A stretch of DNA of 29,473 nt from Scybalousia_A sp964626385 (GTDB lineage Bacteria; Bacteroidota; Bacteroidia; Bacteroidales; P3): positions 1 to 29,473 of the forward strand of contig CAZVEO010000017.1 in NCBI GenBank assembly GCA_964626385.1, read 5' to 3'. Below are positions 5,931 to 15,159 of the stretch, piece by piece. Position numbers and translations under genes: made by a program. Position 1 is the stretch's first letter; each line of letters starts with the position of its first letter. Under the pieces are notes generated by a model. That model did no database searches. It saw only the letters and a program-made list of their open reading frames with translations, and was not told where the DNA came from.

Positions 5931-8900
5931 GGCAATAAATTATCCTTCTTTCTTTTTCTTATAAAAATATCTTTTATTGAATTGTAATCTCTTTTATATA
6001 TTATTTTTGCTCCCTGTGTATAAGGAGAAACATTGTATTTTGTAAAATCATTGGCATTGGAGCGATTGAATACTTCTATTTGTAAATTATTGGTATATCT
6101 ATATTTAGCAGTTGCATCACCTATGATATTGGAGGTTTCTGTTGTTTGGTTTGTAGTACCATCTCCACCAAAAGAAGTATTAAGAGAGAGTTCCCATTTA
6201 CCTATGGTCTTGCTAAAATCAGCTTCCATTTGACCACCATATATTTCATCGCCACTTGTATAATTGAGTTTAACATCTACAAATCTAATCATATTGTTAA
6301 GCATACCACTAATTTGAGAAAAAGCCATACCCATAACGGAAGAGGCTACTCCCGATTGTATAACATTGGTTTGATAACCGCCTTGAGACAAATAAAACTG
6401 ATTCGTCAACAAAATAGAAGCTGTCTGTTCTATCATAACTTTCTCATCTGTCCTATCTATATTCATAAAAACTTGCTCCTCTGTCTGCTTATCTACATTA
6501 GGTAGTTGTATATCAAATTTTGGTTGAGGGTTGGTCATGGAACCTGTTATCTTTATTATGCTCTCCACAGCAACAGGTTTGGAATAAGATTCTCCCAACA
6601 AAGAAGCAAGAGAAATATTAGTTTTATACACAGCACTCACATCCAAAACTCCACCAGCAGGGTTTCCATCCCAAGACAATGTTCCACCTCTTTCCAAATC
6701 AAAGGTCTTTTCCATAACATCTGCTACATTTAGTTTGAAATTTCCATTGTCTATGGCTACTGTACCCTCCATAGAGAATTGACCATTTTTGTTGACTTTT
6801 ATCTTTATATCTCCATCACCCGCCGCTGATAAATCTCCCTTAACCTGAGAAAAATCTATTGGCAAGAAAAGTTTGGCATTAGAATTTACTGCCAAGTCTA
6901 AGGAAATATTATAAGCCAACGATTTTTTCTGAACATTACTTATTGTTTTTTCTTCTATTAGACTACTATCTTGTCTATTATAAAAAACAATAAAATTATT
7001 TTCCTCCACAGATTCTTTGTTGCTAACAGGTACAGTAAGGGAAGTACCCGGTTCAGTTCTTACACTGCCACTGATGTCTAATATATTAGAATCTCCCTTT
7101 ATATTCACCAAACCCGAAGCGTATGCTGTACCATAGTACATTTGCTCGCTCTCCTCCTTAGTATCTAAGATTTTAATTTTATCGGCCTTTACTTTCAAAT
7201 CCATATCAAAGGATGAAAAATCATTATGTGCTACTTCTCCATTAATAGTTATTGTATTCTTTTCTGCATCTTTGAGAACAAAATTATCAAAACTCAATTT
7301 ATTTCTGTCTATCTCTATATCATCTGTAAAGTAATACTTTGTACCCAACATATTTATATGTACAGCAGCGTTATCTGTATGTATTTTACCCTCTATCTCT
7401 GGAGAAGAGAATTTGCCACTTACCTTTAAATCTTTGCAAGATAAATATCCATCCAAATCTGAAGCAAAAGATGATACAAAACTCTCTATTATTGATAAAT
7501 CAAATTGCTCCATACTTATATTAAGATTCATTTGCTCTTGTTCGCTTTGAGGGGTTATGGTGCCCATAATTTGCAAAGGTAAATTTTTCTTGTCCTTGTT
7601 TTCATAAAACAATCTAATATCCGCATTAAAAACATTAGGCGCCAAAGCATTGGTTACATTTATCAAAGCATTGCCTATTGGAGTGGAGTTTAATGACAAA
7701 TCTTTTACTTGTAAATTTGAGGTAAAAGTCAGTCCATTTGTAATGTTTTTCAGTTCTATATCGTTATTTATAAAGCCTTGCAATTCTAAGTTGCTTTCTT
7801 CCAAAAACATATTAGCCAAAGAAATATCAAAATTATCAAAACTACAAGTTAAAGAACCTCTGTCTGATATATGCCCATTAAAAGCAACCTTACTTTTGTT
7901 ATCTGCTGTAATAATCAAATCATATATATCTAAATCATTGTTTTTAAATTCTATAATATGTCCATTATTAAAGGCTATACGTTTTCCCATAAAATTAAAA
8001 TAAGTATCCTTGAAATAACCAGACATCTTATCGTCCAAAAAATCTAAATCAAACTCTATTCTACCCTCTGTTGTACTATCATAAACGTCTTTGAATTTAG
8101 CCAACAAAACCATATTATCTTCTGGCGTATTACTCAAACGTAACCCTAAATTCTTTAGAGCCATATTTTTTGAAATAATTAAAGTATCCGCCTCTATGCT
8201 AAGTGCCATATCTTGTTTTGTAGACTCAATTCTAATTTTTCCCTTAGTTACTTCTGTTGTAGAATACTTTAATTGAGGTATATCTATATCAGTATAAATT
8301 ATATCCTCATTATTAAGTTTGCCTTGTATATCTATATTTTTGTCCAAATTTATATTTAAATCAAATACTTTTCTCAATACTTCAACATCCTTTACGTTTA
8401 AGACAAAGTTCATATCTGACAAAATATCATATTCTCCACTATCAATTACTATATATTTTCTCTCTTTGTTAATGACTTCCTCCTCTCCTTTTAGAAACGA
8501 AAAGTCGGGTACATATTTATCAAATATAAAGGCAAAGTCTTTTTGCAATGTTTCTAAGGTATAACGCCCCTCAAAATCAGCATCAAAAATATCAGATTTG
8601 ATTTTTATACTGCTTGAGGTTTCATCGCTATTCATATTTATATTAAGCCCATTCAAAGTTACATCATTATAAGTGTTTATAACATTAAAGTGTTTTATAT
8701 CTATTTCTCCGTTAAGTCTGTTTATATCAAAGTCTTGTATTTGTACATGGAGGTCGGAGGAAATAATGGTTGTTGTATCCCAAAAAGTGTATAAGTTCAT
8801 ATTATACAAATCAACTTGAGATGCCTGCGCCTGCAAAGTTATACTAGGCTTATTTTTATAATTTACTCTACCCATTGCTTGCACTTGAGCATACTCATCT

Positions 8901-10453
8901 TGTATGTCTAAATCAAAATCTACATCATAATTATTCAATACCCCCTGCACTTGTATTTGGTCATAAAAATTATCTTTAAAATAAAAATTACGCAACTTCG
9001 CCGTCAAATTTCCATTTTTCTGCTTTTTGTTTAAAACAATACTTGCTTCAGAGTCAAGCGAAGTTATACCAAGTAATTTGTTATTTAATAACCTTCCCAA
9101 ATTCACTCCATTACTTTCCACTTGAGCTATATAGTATACAGCATTGCTGTTTTTTTGAGGCTCAGAATGTGCCGTAACATACAACTGCCCCACATCTGAC
9201 ATAAGATTTAGTTTGGTGTGAAAATCTTTTATCTTACCTTTAAATTCTCCTTTTACCCCTATATTACCCGCTCTTTTAACAATATCTATATTGGGTATTT
9301 TACTCGTAAATTTACCCAAACTTTGATTTGTTATATCCAAATAAGAAGAACTTACATCATTTATTATCAAATCAGCAAAAGCATCATCAATTTTAGTAAT
9401 GTTTTTTAAATAACCTCGTGTCTTGATTTGGGTAGCATTACTTTTTATTTCCAAATTTTTTATAACCAAGTCCTCAACCACACCCTCGGCTTCAAGACAA
9501 GTGTATATTCTTTGTTTTGCTCCTTCAAATTGTTTAGAGAAATAAGCAACATCTTGCATTCCAACGTAAGAATCTTTTGAAAAATTTACCTGCATATATA
9601 CAGAATCAACAAACGAGGAGTAGGTTTTATAAGTGTTGCTATGCAAATCTATGTTTGATTTTAACTTTGTGTTGTTTGTAACAATCTCAGAATTGTGTAA
9701 ATAAATATTACTTGAACTTACTTTTGCCTTTCCACTTAAATTATGCACCTCCAAACCACAACGTTCTTTGAGATTCATTTTTTCTATCTCAACCTCTATA
9801 TCTCCACCTTTTAACACAAAGTTTTTTGCTTTTAAATTGGAGTTTGTTATTTCTATATAATTGCTTGCAAAAAAATGTTCTCTTACAGGAGTATTCTTTT
9901 TAAGATTTCTTAATCTAAAATTGATATTTTCCAAATCTATATCCTTTATTTCCAAAACAAAAGGTTCTTTCTTTTCTTTCTTCTTTTTCTTTTTATCACT
10001 CTTAAAGTAGTCTATAATAAACTTAAGATTCATACCCTTTTGAGTATTATTGAGATGGCAGATAATGTCCTCCATCTCTACATTTTTGACCACTATATGT
10101 TTTAAATTTTTTACTTTGGAAAGATTTGCCTCCAAATATGAAATAGAAGCCAAAGTATCTTTTTGCAAATCCTCTACATAAATATCCTTAATTCCCACCG
10201 TAATAAAAGGAGAAACATTTAAGGCTCCTAAGCTGACTTTTGTATTCCATTGTTTTGAAAAAAAATCTGCAACTTTTGCTGCTGTAAAAGACTGAACCAA
10301 AGTAGTATTAAGCATCGCTATCAACAAATACATCAACACAAAAACAAAGGCAAGCACTAACGACAATACTTTTAATACTTTTTTGGGCATTACCTTGCTT
10401 TGCCTGTCTTTTGGTAACTCTTGTTTGCTACTCTGTTTTTCCTTTACCATCAT
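5927..10453 (-). CDS. tamB: TamB-like translocation/assembly module protein (DUF490)
   Basis: This 1508-residue envelope protein has one N-terminal transmembrane anchor (about residues 26-48) followed by a very long, repetitive beta-rich body. That is the TamB/AsmA-like architecture of a periplasm-spanning protein used in outer-membrane protein insertion or lipid transport. The C-terminal ~300 residues carry the TamB signature region, including a segment reading LTNQFYLSQGG and the final stretch KYRYTNNLQIEVFNRS. A Lys-rich patch (SDKKKKKKEKKE) lies near residue 150. The ATG at 10453 is used: the longer reading from TTG at 10483 would start inside the promoter -7 box. No TamA/BamA-like gene is next to it. 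Its stop overlaps the start of the EamA gene. Confidence 0.9.
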   Translation of the reverse strand: MMVKEKQSSKQELPKDRQSKVMPKKVLKVLSLVLAFVFVLMYLLIAMLNTTLVQSFTAAKVADFFSKQWNTKVSLGALNVSPFITVGIKDIYVEDLQKDTLASISYLEANLSKVKNLKHIVVKNVEMEDIICHLNNTQKGMNLKFIIDYFKSDKKKKKKEKKEPFVLEIKDIDLENINFRLRNLKKNTPVREHFFASNYIEITNSNLKAKNFVLKGGDIEVEIEKMNLKERCGLEVHNLSGKAKVSSSNIYLHNSEIVTNNTKLKSNIDLHSNTYKTYSSFVDSVYMQVNFSKDSYVGMQDVAYFSKQFEGAKQRIYTCLEAEGVVEDLVIKNLEIKSNATQIKTRGYLKNITKIDDAFADLIINDVSSSYLDITNQSLGKFTSKIPNIDIVKRAGNIGVKGEFKGKIKDFHTKLNLMSDVGQLYVTAHSEPQKNSNAVYYIAQVESNGVNLGRLLNNKLLGITSLDSEASIVLNKKQKNGNLTAKLRNFYFKDNFYDQIQVQGVLNNYDVDFDLDIQDEYAQVQAMGRVNYKNKPSITLQAQASQVDLYNMNLYTFWDTTTIISSDLHVQIQDFDINRLNGEIDIKHFNVINTYNDVTLNGLNINMNSDETSSSIKIKSDIFDADFEGRYTLETLQKDFAFIFDKYVPDFSFLKGEEEVINKERKYIVIDSGEYDILSDMNFVLNVKDVEVLRKVFDLNINLDKNIDIQGKLNNEDIIYTDIDIPQLKYSTTEVTKGKIRIESTKQDMALSIEADTLIISKNMALKNLGLRLSNTPEDNMVLLAKFKDVYDSTTEGRIEFDLDFLDDKMSGYFKDTYFNFMGKRIAFNNGHIIEFKNNDLDIYDLIITADNKSKVAFNGHISDRGSLTCSFDNFDISLANMFLEESNLELQGFINNDIELKNITNGLTFTSNLQVKDLSLNSTPIGNALINVTNALAPNVFNADIRLFYENKDKKNLPLQIMGTITPQSEQEQMNLNISMEQFDLSIIESFVSSFASDLDGYLSCKDLKVSGKFSSPEIEGKIHTDNAAVHINMLGTKYYFTDDIEIDRNKLSFDNFVLKDAEKNTITINGEVAHNDFSSFDMDLKVKADKIKILDTKEESEQMYYGTAYASGLVNIKGDSNILDISGSVRTEPGTSLTVPVSNKESVEENNFIVFYNRQDSSLIEEKTISNVQKKSLAYNISLDLAVNSNAKLFLPIDFSQVKGDLSAAGDGDIKIKVNKNGQFSMEGTVAIDNGNFKLNVADVMEKTFDLERGGTLSWDGNPAGGVLDVSAVYKTNISLASLLGESYSKPVAVESIIKITGSMTNPQPKFDIQLPNVDKQTEEQVFMNIDRTDEKVMIEQTASILLTNQFYLSQGGYQTNVIQSGVASSVMGMAFSQISGMLNNMIRFVDVKLNYTSGDEIYGGQMEADFSKTIGKWELSLNTSFGGDGTTNQTTETSNIIGDATAKYRYTNNLQIEVFNRSNANDFTKYNVSPYTQGAKIIYKRDYNSIKDIFIRKRKKDNLLP

Positions 10454-10480
10454 TGAAAAATAACAACCTCTATTACTATG

Positions 10481-10510
10481 CAAAGTTAGATTTTTTTTTT
10501 TACACTACAA
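10481..10510 (-). promoter_or_regulatory. tamB promoter with an 11-A tract in its spacer
   Basis: On the minus strand the -7 box TAACTTTG occupies 10481-10488 and a TTG box lies at 10508-10510, giving a 19-bp spacer. Eleven of the spacer bases form an uninterrupted A tract (T on the plus strand, 10491-10501). The start codon follows about 28 nt downstream of the -7 box. Confidence 0.6.
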
Positions 10511-10564
10511 TTATTTGAAATTAAATTATTATGACTTTTCTCAAATCGTTTATTTAATTTTGAG

Positions 10565-10572
10565 TAAATTTG
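10565..10572 (+). promoter_or_regulatory. Promoter -7 box of the SAM-hydrolase operon
   Basis: TAAATTTG matches TAnnTTTG and lies 40 bp before the ATG at 10613, divergent from the tamB promoter. The upstream box is not clear. Confidence 0.5.
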
Positions 10573-10612
10573 CAAAACTTTTTTTAAAACTTGAACTTAA
10601 TATTGTATCTAT

Positions 10613-11398
10613 ATGCAAATTATTACCTTGACTACAGATTGGGGAAACAAAGACTATTATATAGGACTTGTAAAATCACAATTATACAAAAATATTGCCC
10701 AAGCTAATGTGGTGGACATAAGCCACAATATAAAGAAATACGATACTCTTTCAGCGGCTTTTGTAGTTAAGAATGCATGCCTCAATTTTCCAAAAGGGAC
10801 AATACATATTATAGATGTCAATACATTTGAAAGCAAACAATCTTCCTTTCTTGTTGTCAAAGCGAAAGAACAATATTTTATTTGTACAGATAACGGGTTA
10901 CCTTCTTTGGTTTTTGAAAATATTGATGTCGAAATCTATGATACTTCCTTTATTTTATCAGATAGTAACTATTATACTTTTGCTGTATGGGACAACTTTT
11001 GTAAGGTTGCAAAACTCATTAGCGAAAATAATTCTATAGAATTACTTGGAATAAAACAAAGTGAATTTGCTATCAAAAAAACTTCCTCACGAGCATTCTT
11101 TGATAAGGATATTATAAGTTGTACTGTAATTTACATAGACGATTATGGCAACGCTTATCTAAACATAACCAACGAAGAATTTGATACAATAATACCGGAG
11201 GGAAAATTTGAAATAATACTAAACAATAGGTATAAAATTACAAAAATTTCCCAGTCCTATCAAGACGTAGCCTCAAGAGGAGATGCCTTGCTTACTGTCT
11301 CAGTTACAGGCAAAATGGAATTGGCTCTGAGAGAAGGAAATTTTGCCAAACTTTTGGGCTATAAAATAGGTTCCACCATAGAGATTTTTATAAAATAA
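10613..11398 (+). CDS. SAM hydroxide adenosyltransferase family protein (DUF62)
   Basis: The 261-residue protein matches the fluorinase/chlorinase-related family whose common members hydrolyse S-adenosylmethionine to adenosine and methionine. Visible landmarks are the N-terminal TTDWGNKDYYIGLVK (family form TTDFG..D.YVG..K), VVDISHNI near 35-42, GTIHIIDVN near 62-70, CTDNGLPSLVF near 88-98 and YIDDYGNAYLNI near 176-187 in the C-terminal domain. Length is normal for the family. It starts a likely operon with the WbqC-like and LicD-like genes: only 25 bp separate it from the next start. Its role there is unknown; the halogenase-specific insertion is not apparent, so simple SAM hydrolysis is the better guess. 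Confidence 0.88.
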   Translation: MQIITLTTDWGNKDYYIGLVKSQLYKNIAQANVVDISHNIKKYDTLSAAFVVKNACLNFPKGTIHIIDVNTFESKQSSFLVVKAKEQYFICTDNGLPSLVFENIDVEIYDTSFILSDSNYYTFAVWDNFCKVAKLISENNSIELLGIKQSEFAIKKTSSRAFFDKDIISCTVIYIDDYGNAYLNITNEEFDTIIPEGKFEIILNNRYKITKISQSYQDVASRGDALLTVSVTGKMELALREGNFAKLLGYKIGSTIEIFIK

Positions 11399-11423
11399 CC
11401 TTCACCTACGATATTATAAGAAT

Positions 11424-12047
11424 ATGAAAACAATAATGCATTTGGAATTTTTTCCCTCTATAGCGTGGTTATCTTTTGCTGAAAAACAAAAAGATATAGT
11501 TATTGAGGTGTATGAAAATTTTCCAAAACAAACTTTTAGAAACAGGGTTGTTTTGATGTCTTCTAATGGGTTACAAAGTATTACAGTACCTATCAAACAC
11601 TCTGAATCTTCAAAACTATTGACCAAAGATACTCAAATTTCTTATAGAGAAAATTGGAACATAAGGCTTTGGCGTGCCATATACTCCAACTATGGTAAAA
11701 GTCCTTATTTTGAATATTTTGCCTCTGATGTTGAAAAACTTTTGAGCAAAAACTATAAGTTTCTTTTGGATTTGAATATGGAGAGTTTTCTCTTTTTAAA
11801 AAAAAGTTTTTCTCTTTCTTTCCTTTTTTCGTTTAGCGAGAAGTATATGGAAAGCAAGGAAAATAATTTTAAGGATGATTTCAAAGTAAAAGATAGACTT
11901 TCGTATGGAAAAGACTTTCCAAAATACATACAATGTTTTTCTGAAAAACTTCCTTTTGAAACTAATCTTTCTGCTTTAGACCTACTTTTTTGTCTTGGAA
12001 AACAAGAAGGCTATCATTATCTTAAAAATCTAAATATTACAATATGA
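11424..12047 (+). CDS. WbqC-like family protein
   Basis: A 207-residue cytosolic protein resembling the WbqC-like family common in Bacteroidota. Characteristic parts are an N-terminal segment with a Phe-Pro-Ser-Ile motif, then RNRVVLMSSNGLQSITVPIK, then YRENWNIRLWRAIYSNYGKSPYF-type sequence (near residues 74-96), in which Trp and the Tyr-Gly-Lys-Ser-Pro-Tyr-Phe run are typical. Family members occur in surface polysaccharide loci, but the reaction is not established. Its stop overlaps the start of the LicD-like gene as ATGA, which supports a shared glycan-related role. An 8-A run occurs in the gene but is not unusual in this AT-rich DNA. Confidence 0.8.
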   Translation: MKTIMHLEFFPSIAWLSFAEKQKDIVIEVYENFPKQTFRNRVVLMSSNGLQSITVPIKHSESSKLLTKDTQISYRENWNIRLWRAIYSNYGKSPYFEYFASDVEKLLSKNYKFLLDLNMESFLFLKKSFSLSFLFSFSEKYMESKENNFKDDFKVKDRLSYGKDFPKYIQCFSEKLPFETNLSALDLLFCLGKQEGYHYLKNLNITI

Positions 12048-12880
12048 AAGCAAGAATACTTACTCCCTTAGAAATAAGACGCATACAACTTTTACAAGTT
12101 GATATGATAGAGGAATTGGATAGAGTTTGTCAAAAACATAATATAAACTACGTCCTTTATGGAGGAAGTATGCTTGGAGCCGTAAGACACAAAGGTTATA
12201 TTCCTTGGGATGATGATGCAGATATTGCAATGTTGCGAGAGGATTATGAAAGATTTAGACAAGTAGCCAATGAGTTAAACCCCAAAATATGTTTTTTTCA
12301 AGACAATTACACAGATAAATATTATAGATGGGGCTATGCTAAACTCAGAAGAACGGGAACAAAATTTGTTCGTTTGGGACAAGAACATCTTAAAAGTAAT
12401 AACGGTATTTTTATAGATATTTTTCCTTTAGATGATATACCTAAATATCTTATTTTTCAAATGTTACAAGATTTTTATTGCTATGTTTTGAGAAAAATAG
12501 CATGGAGTGAAGTTGGCAAAGTTGAGAAAAAAGGGTTAAAAAAAATATGGTTTAAAATCTTAAACAAAATACCTATGTCTTTCCTTCTTAAGTGCCAAAA
12601 CATACTACACAAAAAAAGTAGCAACTCTTCTCCCAATAGAGTTACTTGTTTGTTGTTTCCTTCTTTGGGTAAGTTTTATTATAAAAGCCCATTAAAAGAA
12701 AGATATGGTATGCCAAAGAGTTGGTTTTTGGAAAGGGAAAGATATGAATTTGAGGGTAAAAAGTTTTGGGGAATTAAGGATTATGATGCTTTTTTGAAAT
12801 ATGAATATGGAGATTATATGGCACTTCCTCCCGTTGAAAAAAGAAAAACTCATCCAGTTTCCGACCTACAATTGATTTGA
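12044..12880 (+). CDS. LicD-family phosphotransferase
   Basis: The 278-residue protein carries the LicD nucleotidyltransferase-fold signature YVLYGGSMLGAVRHKG (about residues 36-51) followed by IPWDDDADIAM with D56, D57, D58 and D60, the metal-binding acidic cluster. The C-terminus keeps a family-typical YGDYMALPP segment followed by a Lys-Arg/His stretch. LicD proteins transfer phosphocholine or related phospho-groups onto surface glycans, so this one probably decorates a lipopolysaccharide or capsule sugar. No choline uptake or activation genes (licABC-like) are in view, so phosphocholine as donor is uncertain. Translation is coupled to the upstream WbqC-like gene by a 4-bp overlap. Confidence 0.9.
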   Translation: MKARILTPLEIRRIQLLQVDMIEELDRVCQKHNINYVLYGGSMLGAVRHKGYIPWDDDADIAMLREDYERFRQVANELNPKICFFQDNYTDKYYRWGYAKLRRTGTKFVRLGQEHLKSNNGIFIDIFPLDDIPKYLIFQMLQDFYCYVLRKIAWSEVGKVEKKGLKKIWFKILNKIPMSFLLKCQNILHKKSSNSSPNRVTCLLFPSLGKFYYKSPLKERYGMPKSWFLERERYEFEGKKFWGIKDYDAFLKYEYGDYMALPPVEKRKTHPVSDLQLI

Positions 12881-13036
12881 TTTATACATAATTTACATTA
12901 AGTTGCAGGATAGGTTGTAATATAACAAGTCAACCACAAATTGTCTTATACAGCCTAATATATCGTTACTTATAACAACTTATGCTAACCCATAAAACTT
13001 ATATTAAGCCATTTATAATTTATCAAAAAAAATAAC

Positions 13037-13044
13037 TAACTTTG
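13037..13044 (+). promoter_or_regulatory. Promoter -7 box of the small membrane protein / mutL operon
   Basis: TAACTTTG lies 36 bp before the ATG at 13081. The 200-bp gap before it holds degraded AGGATAGGTTG and TATGCTAACCC modules like those in the larger non-coding blocks, but no full hairpin unit. Confidence 0.55.
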
Positions 13045-13080
13045 CAGATTGTATAAGCAAAAGTAAAAAAGAATAAATCT

Positions 13081-13353
13081 ATGGCATTTTTTGAACATAA
13101 ACGACCACGGCAATTTGAATATCAACCACGATTTTACGACCCAAAGAAAGAACGTTTGGAACAATTGAAAGCAAAGTATGGTGAGCAACAAGGAGAATCT
13201 TTTAATAGAAGAATAAATTTTCGTGCCGCTTTAAAAGAAAAGCAAAATGAAAAGATAGGTTCCAAAGTACCTATTTCTAAAATTGTGGTTTATGCCTGTA
13301 TTGTTGTCATATTGTTGTATGTAATATTGGAGTTTTTGGCAAGATGGCAATAA
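13081..13353 (+). CDS. Small membrane protein of unknown function upstream of mutL
   Basis: A 90-residue protein with a charged, Arg/Lys/Glu-rich N-terminal ~65 residues (DPKKERLEQLKAKYGEQQGE) and a single hydrophobic segment at about residues 68-86 near the C-terminus, so probably a tail-anchored inner-membrane protein. It shares 10 bp with the mutL start, implying co-translation. I do not recognise a named family; its position directly before mutL behind its own promoter supports it being a real gene. Confidence 0.75.
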   Translation: MAFFEHKRPRQFEYQPRFYDPKKERLEQLKAKYGEQQGESFNRRINFRAALKEKQNEKIGSKVPISKIVVYACIVVILLYVILEFLARWQ

Positions 13354-15113
13354 ATGTACTTCCAACTATAATAGCCAACCAAATTGCTGCTGGTGAGGTG
13401 GTTTCGCGTCCTGCAAGTGTGGTTAAGGAATTAATGGAAAACTCCATAGACGCAAAAGCAACAGAAATAAAACTAATAGTAAAAGATGCAGGCAGGAGTC
13501 TTGTGGAGGTTATTGATAATGGGGCAGGTATGGATGAAGAGGATTGTGAAAAATGCTTCCTACCTCATGCGACTTCTAAAATAAAGACAAGCGAAGATTT
13601 GCACAAATTGACTACTATGGGTTTTAGAGGAGAAGCACTATCCTCAATAGCTTCTATTGCTATGGTTGAATTGAAAAGCAGGCAAGAAAACAAAGAATTG
13701 GGTACTTTTATAAACATAGAGGGAGGTATAATAAAGAAAAAAGAGCCTATACCATGCTCAAAAGGTACCGATATAAAGGTAAAAAGTATTTTTTTTAATA
13801 CACCCGCAAGGCGCAATTTTCTAAAAAGCGATAGTGTTGAAAATTCTCATATTTTAGACGCTTTTATAAGGATAGCCTTAGCATATAATGAGATTGCTTT
13901 TTCTTATTACAACAATGATAAACTTATCTACAAATTAGATAAGGCAAACTCAAAAAAAAGAATAGTAGATATTTTTGGTGATAGTTTTAAAAGTAAGTTA
14001 TTAAATATTGACCAAGAAGTTGATATTGTTAAAATTCACGGATTTATATCAAGTTTGGATTTAACTAGAAAAAACAAAAACGAGGAGTATTTTTTTGTCA
14101 ATAATCGTTTTATGAAAAACAATTATTTAGCGAATGCTGTAGAAAGAGCCTATAGCGGTCTGTTGCCCGAAAGAAACTTTCCCGTATTCTTTATTTCTTT
14201 ACAAGTAAACCCTAAGGATATAGATGTAAATATTCACCCGACAAAGACGGAAATCAAATTTTTGGACGATAAAATAATATATACCATCCTCTACTCTGCT
14301 GTACGTAAAGCCTTAGGGCAAACAACTTTTGACAACTTGGATTTTGAAAAAAAAGATATTGTATTTCCTGCTATGAATAGGGAAAATGTATTTCAACCTC
14401 GTGTTAGATACGACTCCACTTATAACCCTTTTGCTAATGGAATACATAATACAGAGTTTTATTGTGCAAAATCAGATAAAGAATTAGAACAAACTCAGAT
14501 ATCTTTTTCAAATAAAGGAATAGATTATGAGGAGGAGCAACAAGTTCAAACCTACACTCCTTTTCAAATTCAAAAAAAATACATAGTCAGCAAAATGCAC
14601 GAAAGTATAATTATAATTGACCAACATCGTGCTTCTAAAAATATTATTTTTCATAGACTGCTCAACAAAGAAAATACTCAAGTATCTTCCCAAAAATTGA
14701 TTCTTCCTTATAACTACAAGTGTGATTTAAAAGATTTTGAACTTATCAAATCAGCACAATCTCAAATAACCAATATGGGTTTTGAAATAAAAGAAAACGA
14801 AGACAAAACTTGGGATATTTTGGCTGTGCCATTCAATTTATCTATAGATAAAGCAATTACTGTAATAGAAGGTTATATAAACAAATTGCACAATAACATT
14901 ATCTTAGAAGAGGAAGAAAAAAAAATAGAATTACTAAATATTGCAGAGAAAATAGCCCTACCTTACGGCATACATCTTTCTGAAAATGAGATAATGAAAC
15001 TTTTAGCAGAGTTGTTCAAACTCTCTTGCTTGGAACAACTTCCTAATGGAGAAAAAGTATTGTTGAAAATAGACAAAGACTTTTGCGACAATATTTTTAC
15101 TTTTAAACTCTAA
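13344..15113 (+). CDS. mutL: DNA mismatch repair protein MutL
   Basis: The 589-residue protein couples mismatch recognition by MutS to strand removal. The N-terminal GHKL ATPase is intact: IAAGEVVSRPASVVKELMEN (ATP and Mg site with the catalytic Glu), DNGAGMD, ATSKI and GFRGEALSSI. A PTKTEIKF segment near residue 304 belongs to the transducer domain. The C-terminal dimerisation domain contains DQHRASKNIIFH where nickase-type MutL proteins have DQHAxxExxxxE, so both Glu residues are replaced (Lys and His). No CPHGRP-like motif is visible at the end. It may therefore lack endonuclease activity, or use a Bacteroidota-type variant. Confidence 0.95.
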   Translation: MAINVLPTIIANQIAAGEVVSRPASVVKELMENSIDAKATEIKLIVKDAGRSLVEVIDNGAGMDEEDCEKCFLPHATSKIKTSEDLHKLTTMGFRGEALSSIASIAMVELKSRQENKELGTFINIEGGIIKKKEPIPCSKGTDIKVKSIFFNTPARRNFLKSDSVENSHILDAFIRIALAYNEIAFSYYNNDKLIYKLDKANSKKRIVDIFGDSFKSKLLNIDQEVDIVKIHGFISSLDLTRKNKNEEYFFVNNRFMKNNYLANAVERAYSGLLPERNFPVFFISLQVNPKDIDVNIHPTKTEIKFLDDKIIYTILYSAVRKALGQTTFDNLDFEKKDIVFPAMNRENVFQPRVRYDSTYNPFANGIHNTEFYCAKSDKELEQTQISFSNKGIDYEEEQQVQTYTPFQIQKKYIVSKMHESIIIIDQHRASKNIIFHRLLNKENTQVSSQKLILPYNYKCDLKDFELIKSAQSQITNMGFEIKENEDKTWDILAVPFNLSIDKAITVIEGYINKLHNNIILEEEEKKIELLNIAEKIALPYGIHLSENEIMKLLAELFKLSCLEQLPNGEKVLLKIDKDFCDNIFTFKL

Positions 15114-15121
15114 AAAATATT

Positions 15122-15129
15122 TAATTTTG
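15122..15129 (+). promoter_or_regulatory. Promoter -7 box of membrane protein / hisS unit
   Basis: TAATTTTG matches TAnnTTTG, 30 bp before the ATG at 15160 and just after the mutL stop. Confidence 0.5.
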
Positions 15130-15159
15130 CAAATCAAATAACAAATAGAAAATAAATAT

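Noticed and set aside
10454..10483. TTG start giving ten more residues to TamB
   Set aside because: The TTG is part of the TAACTTTG promoter box, so it could not be transcribed as a start.
11804..11815. Phase-variable A tract in the WbqC-like gene
   Set aside because: Eight A in this AT-rich sequence is not exceptional and the gene is intact.
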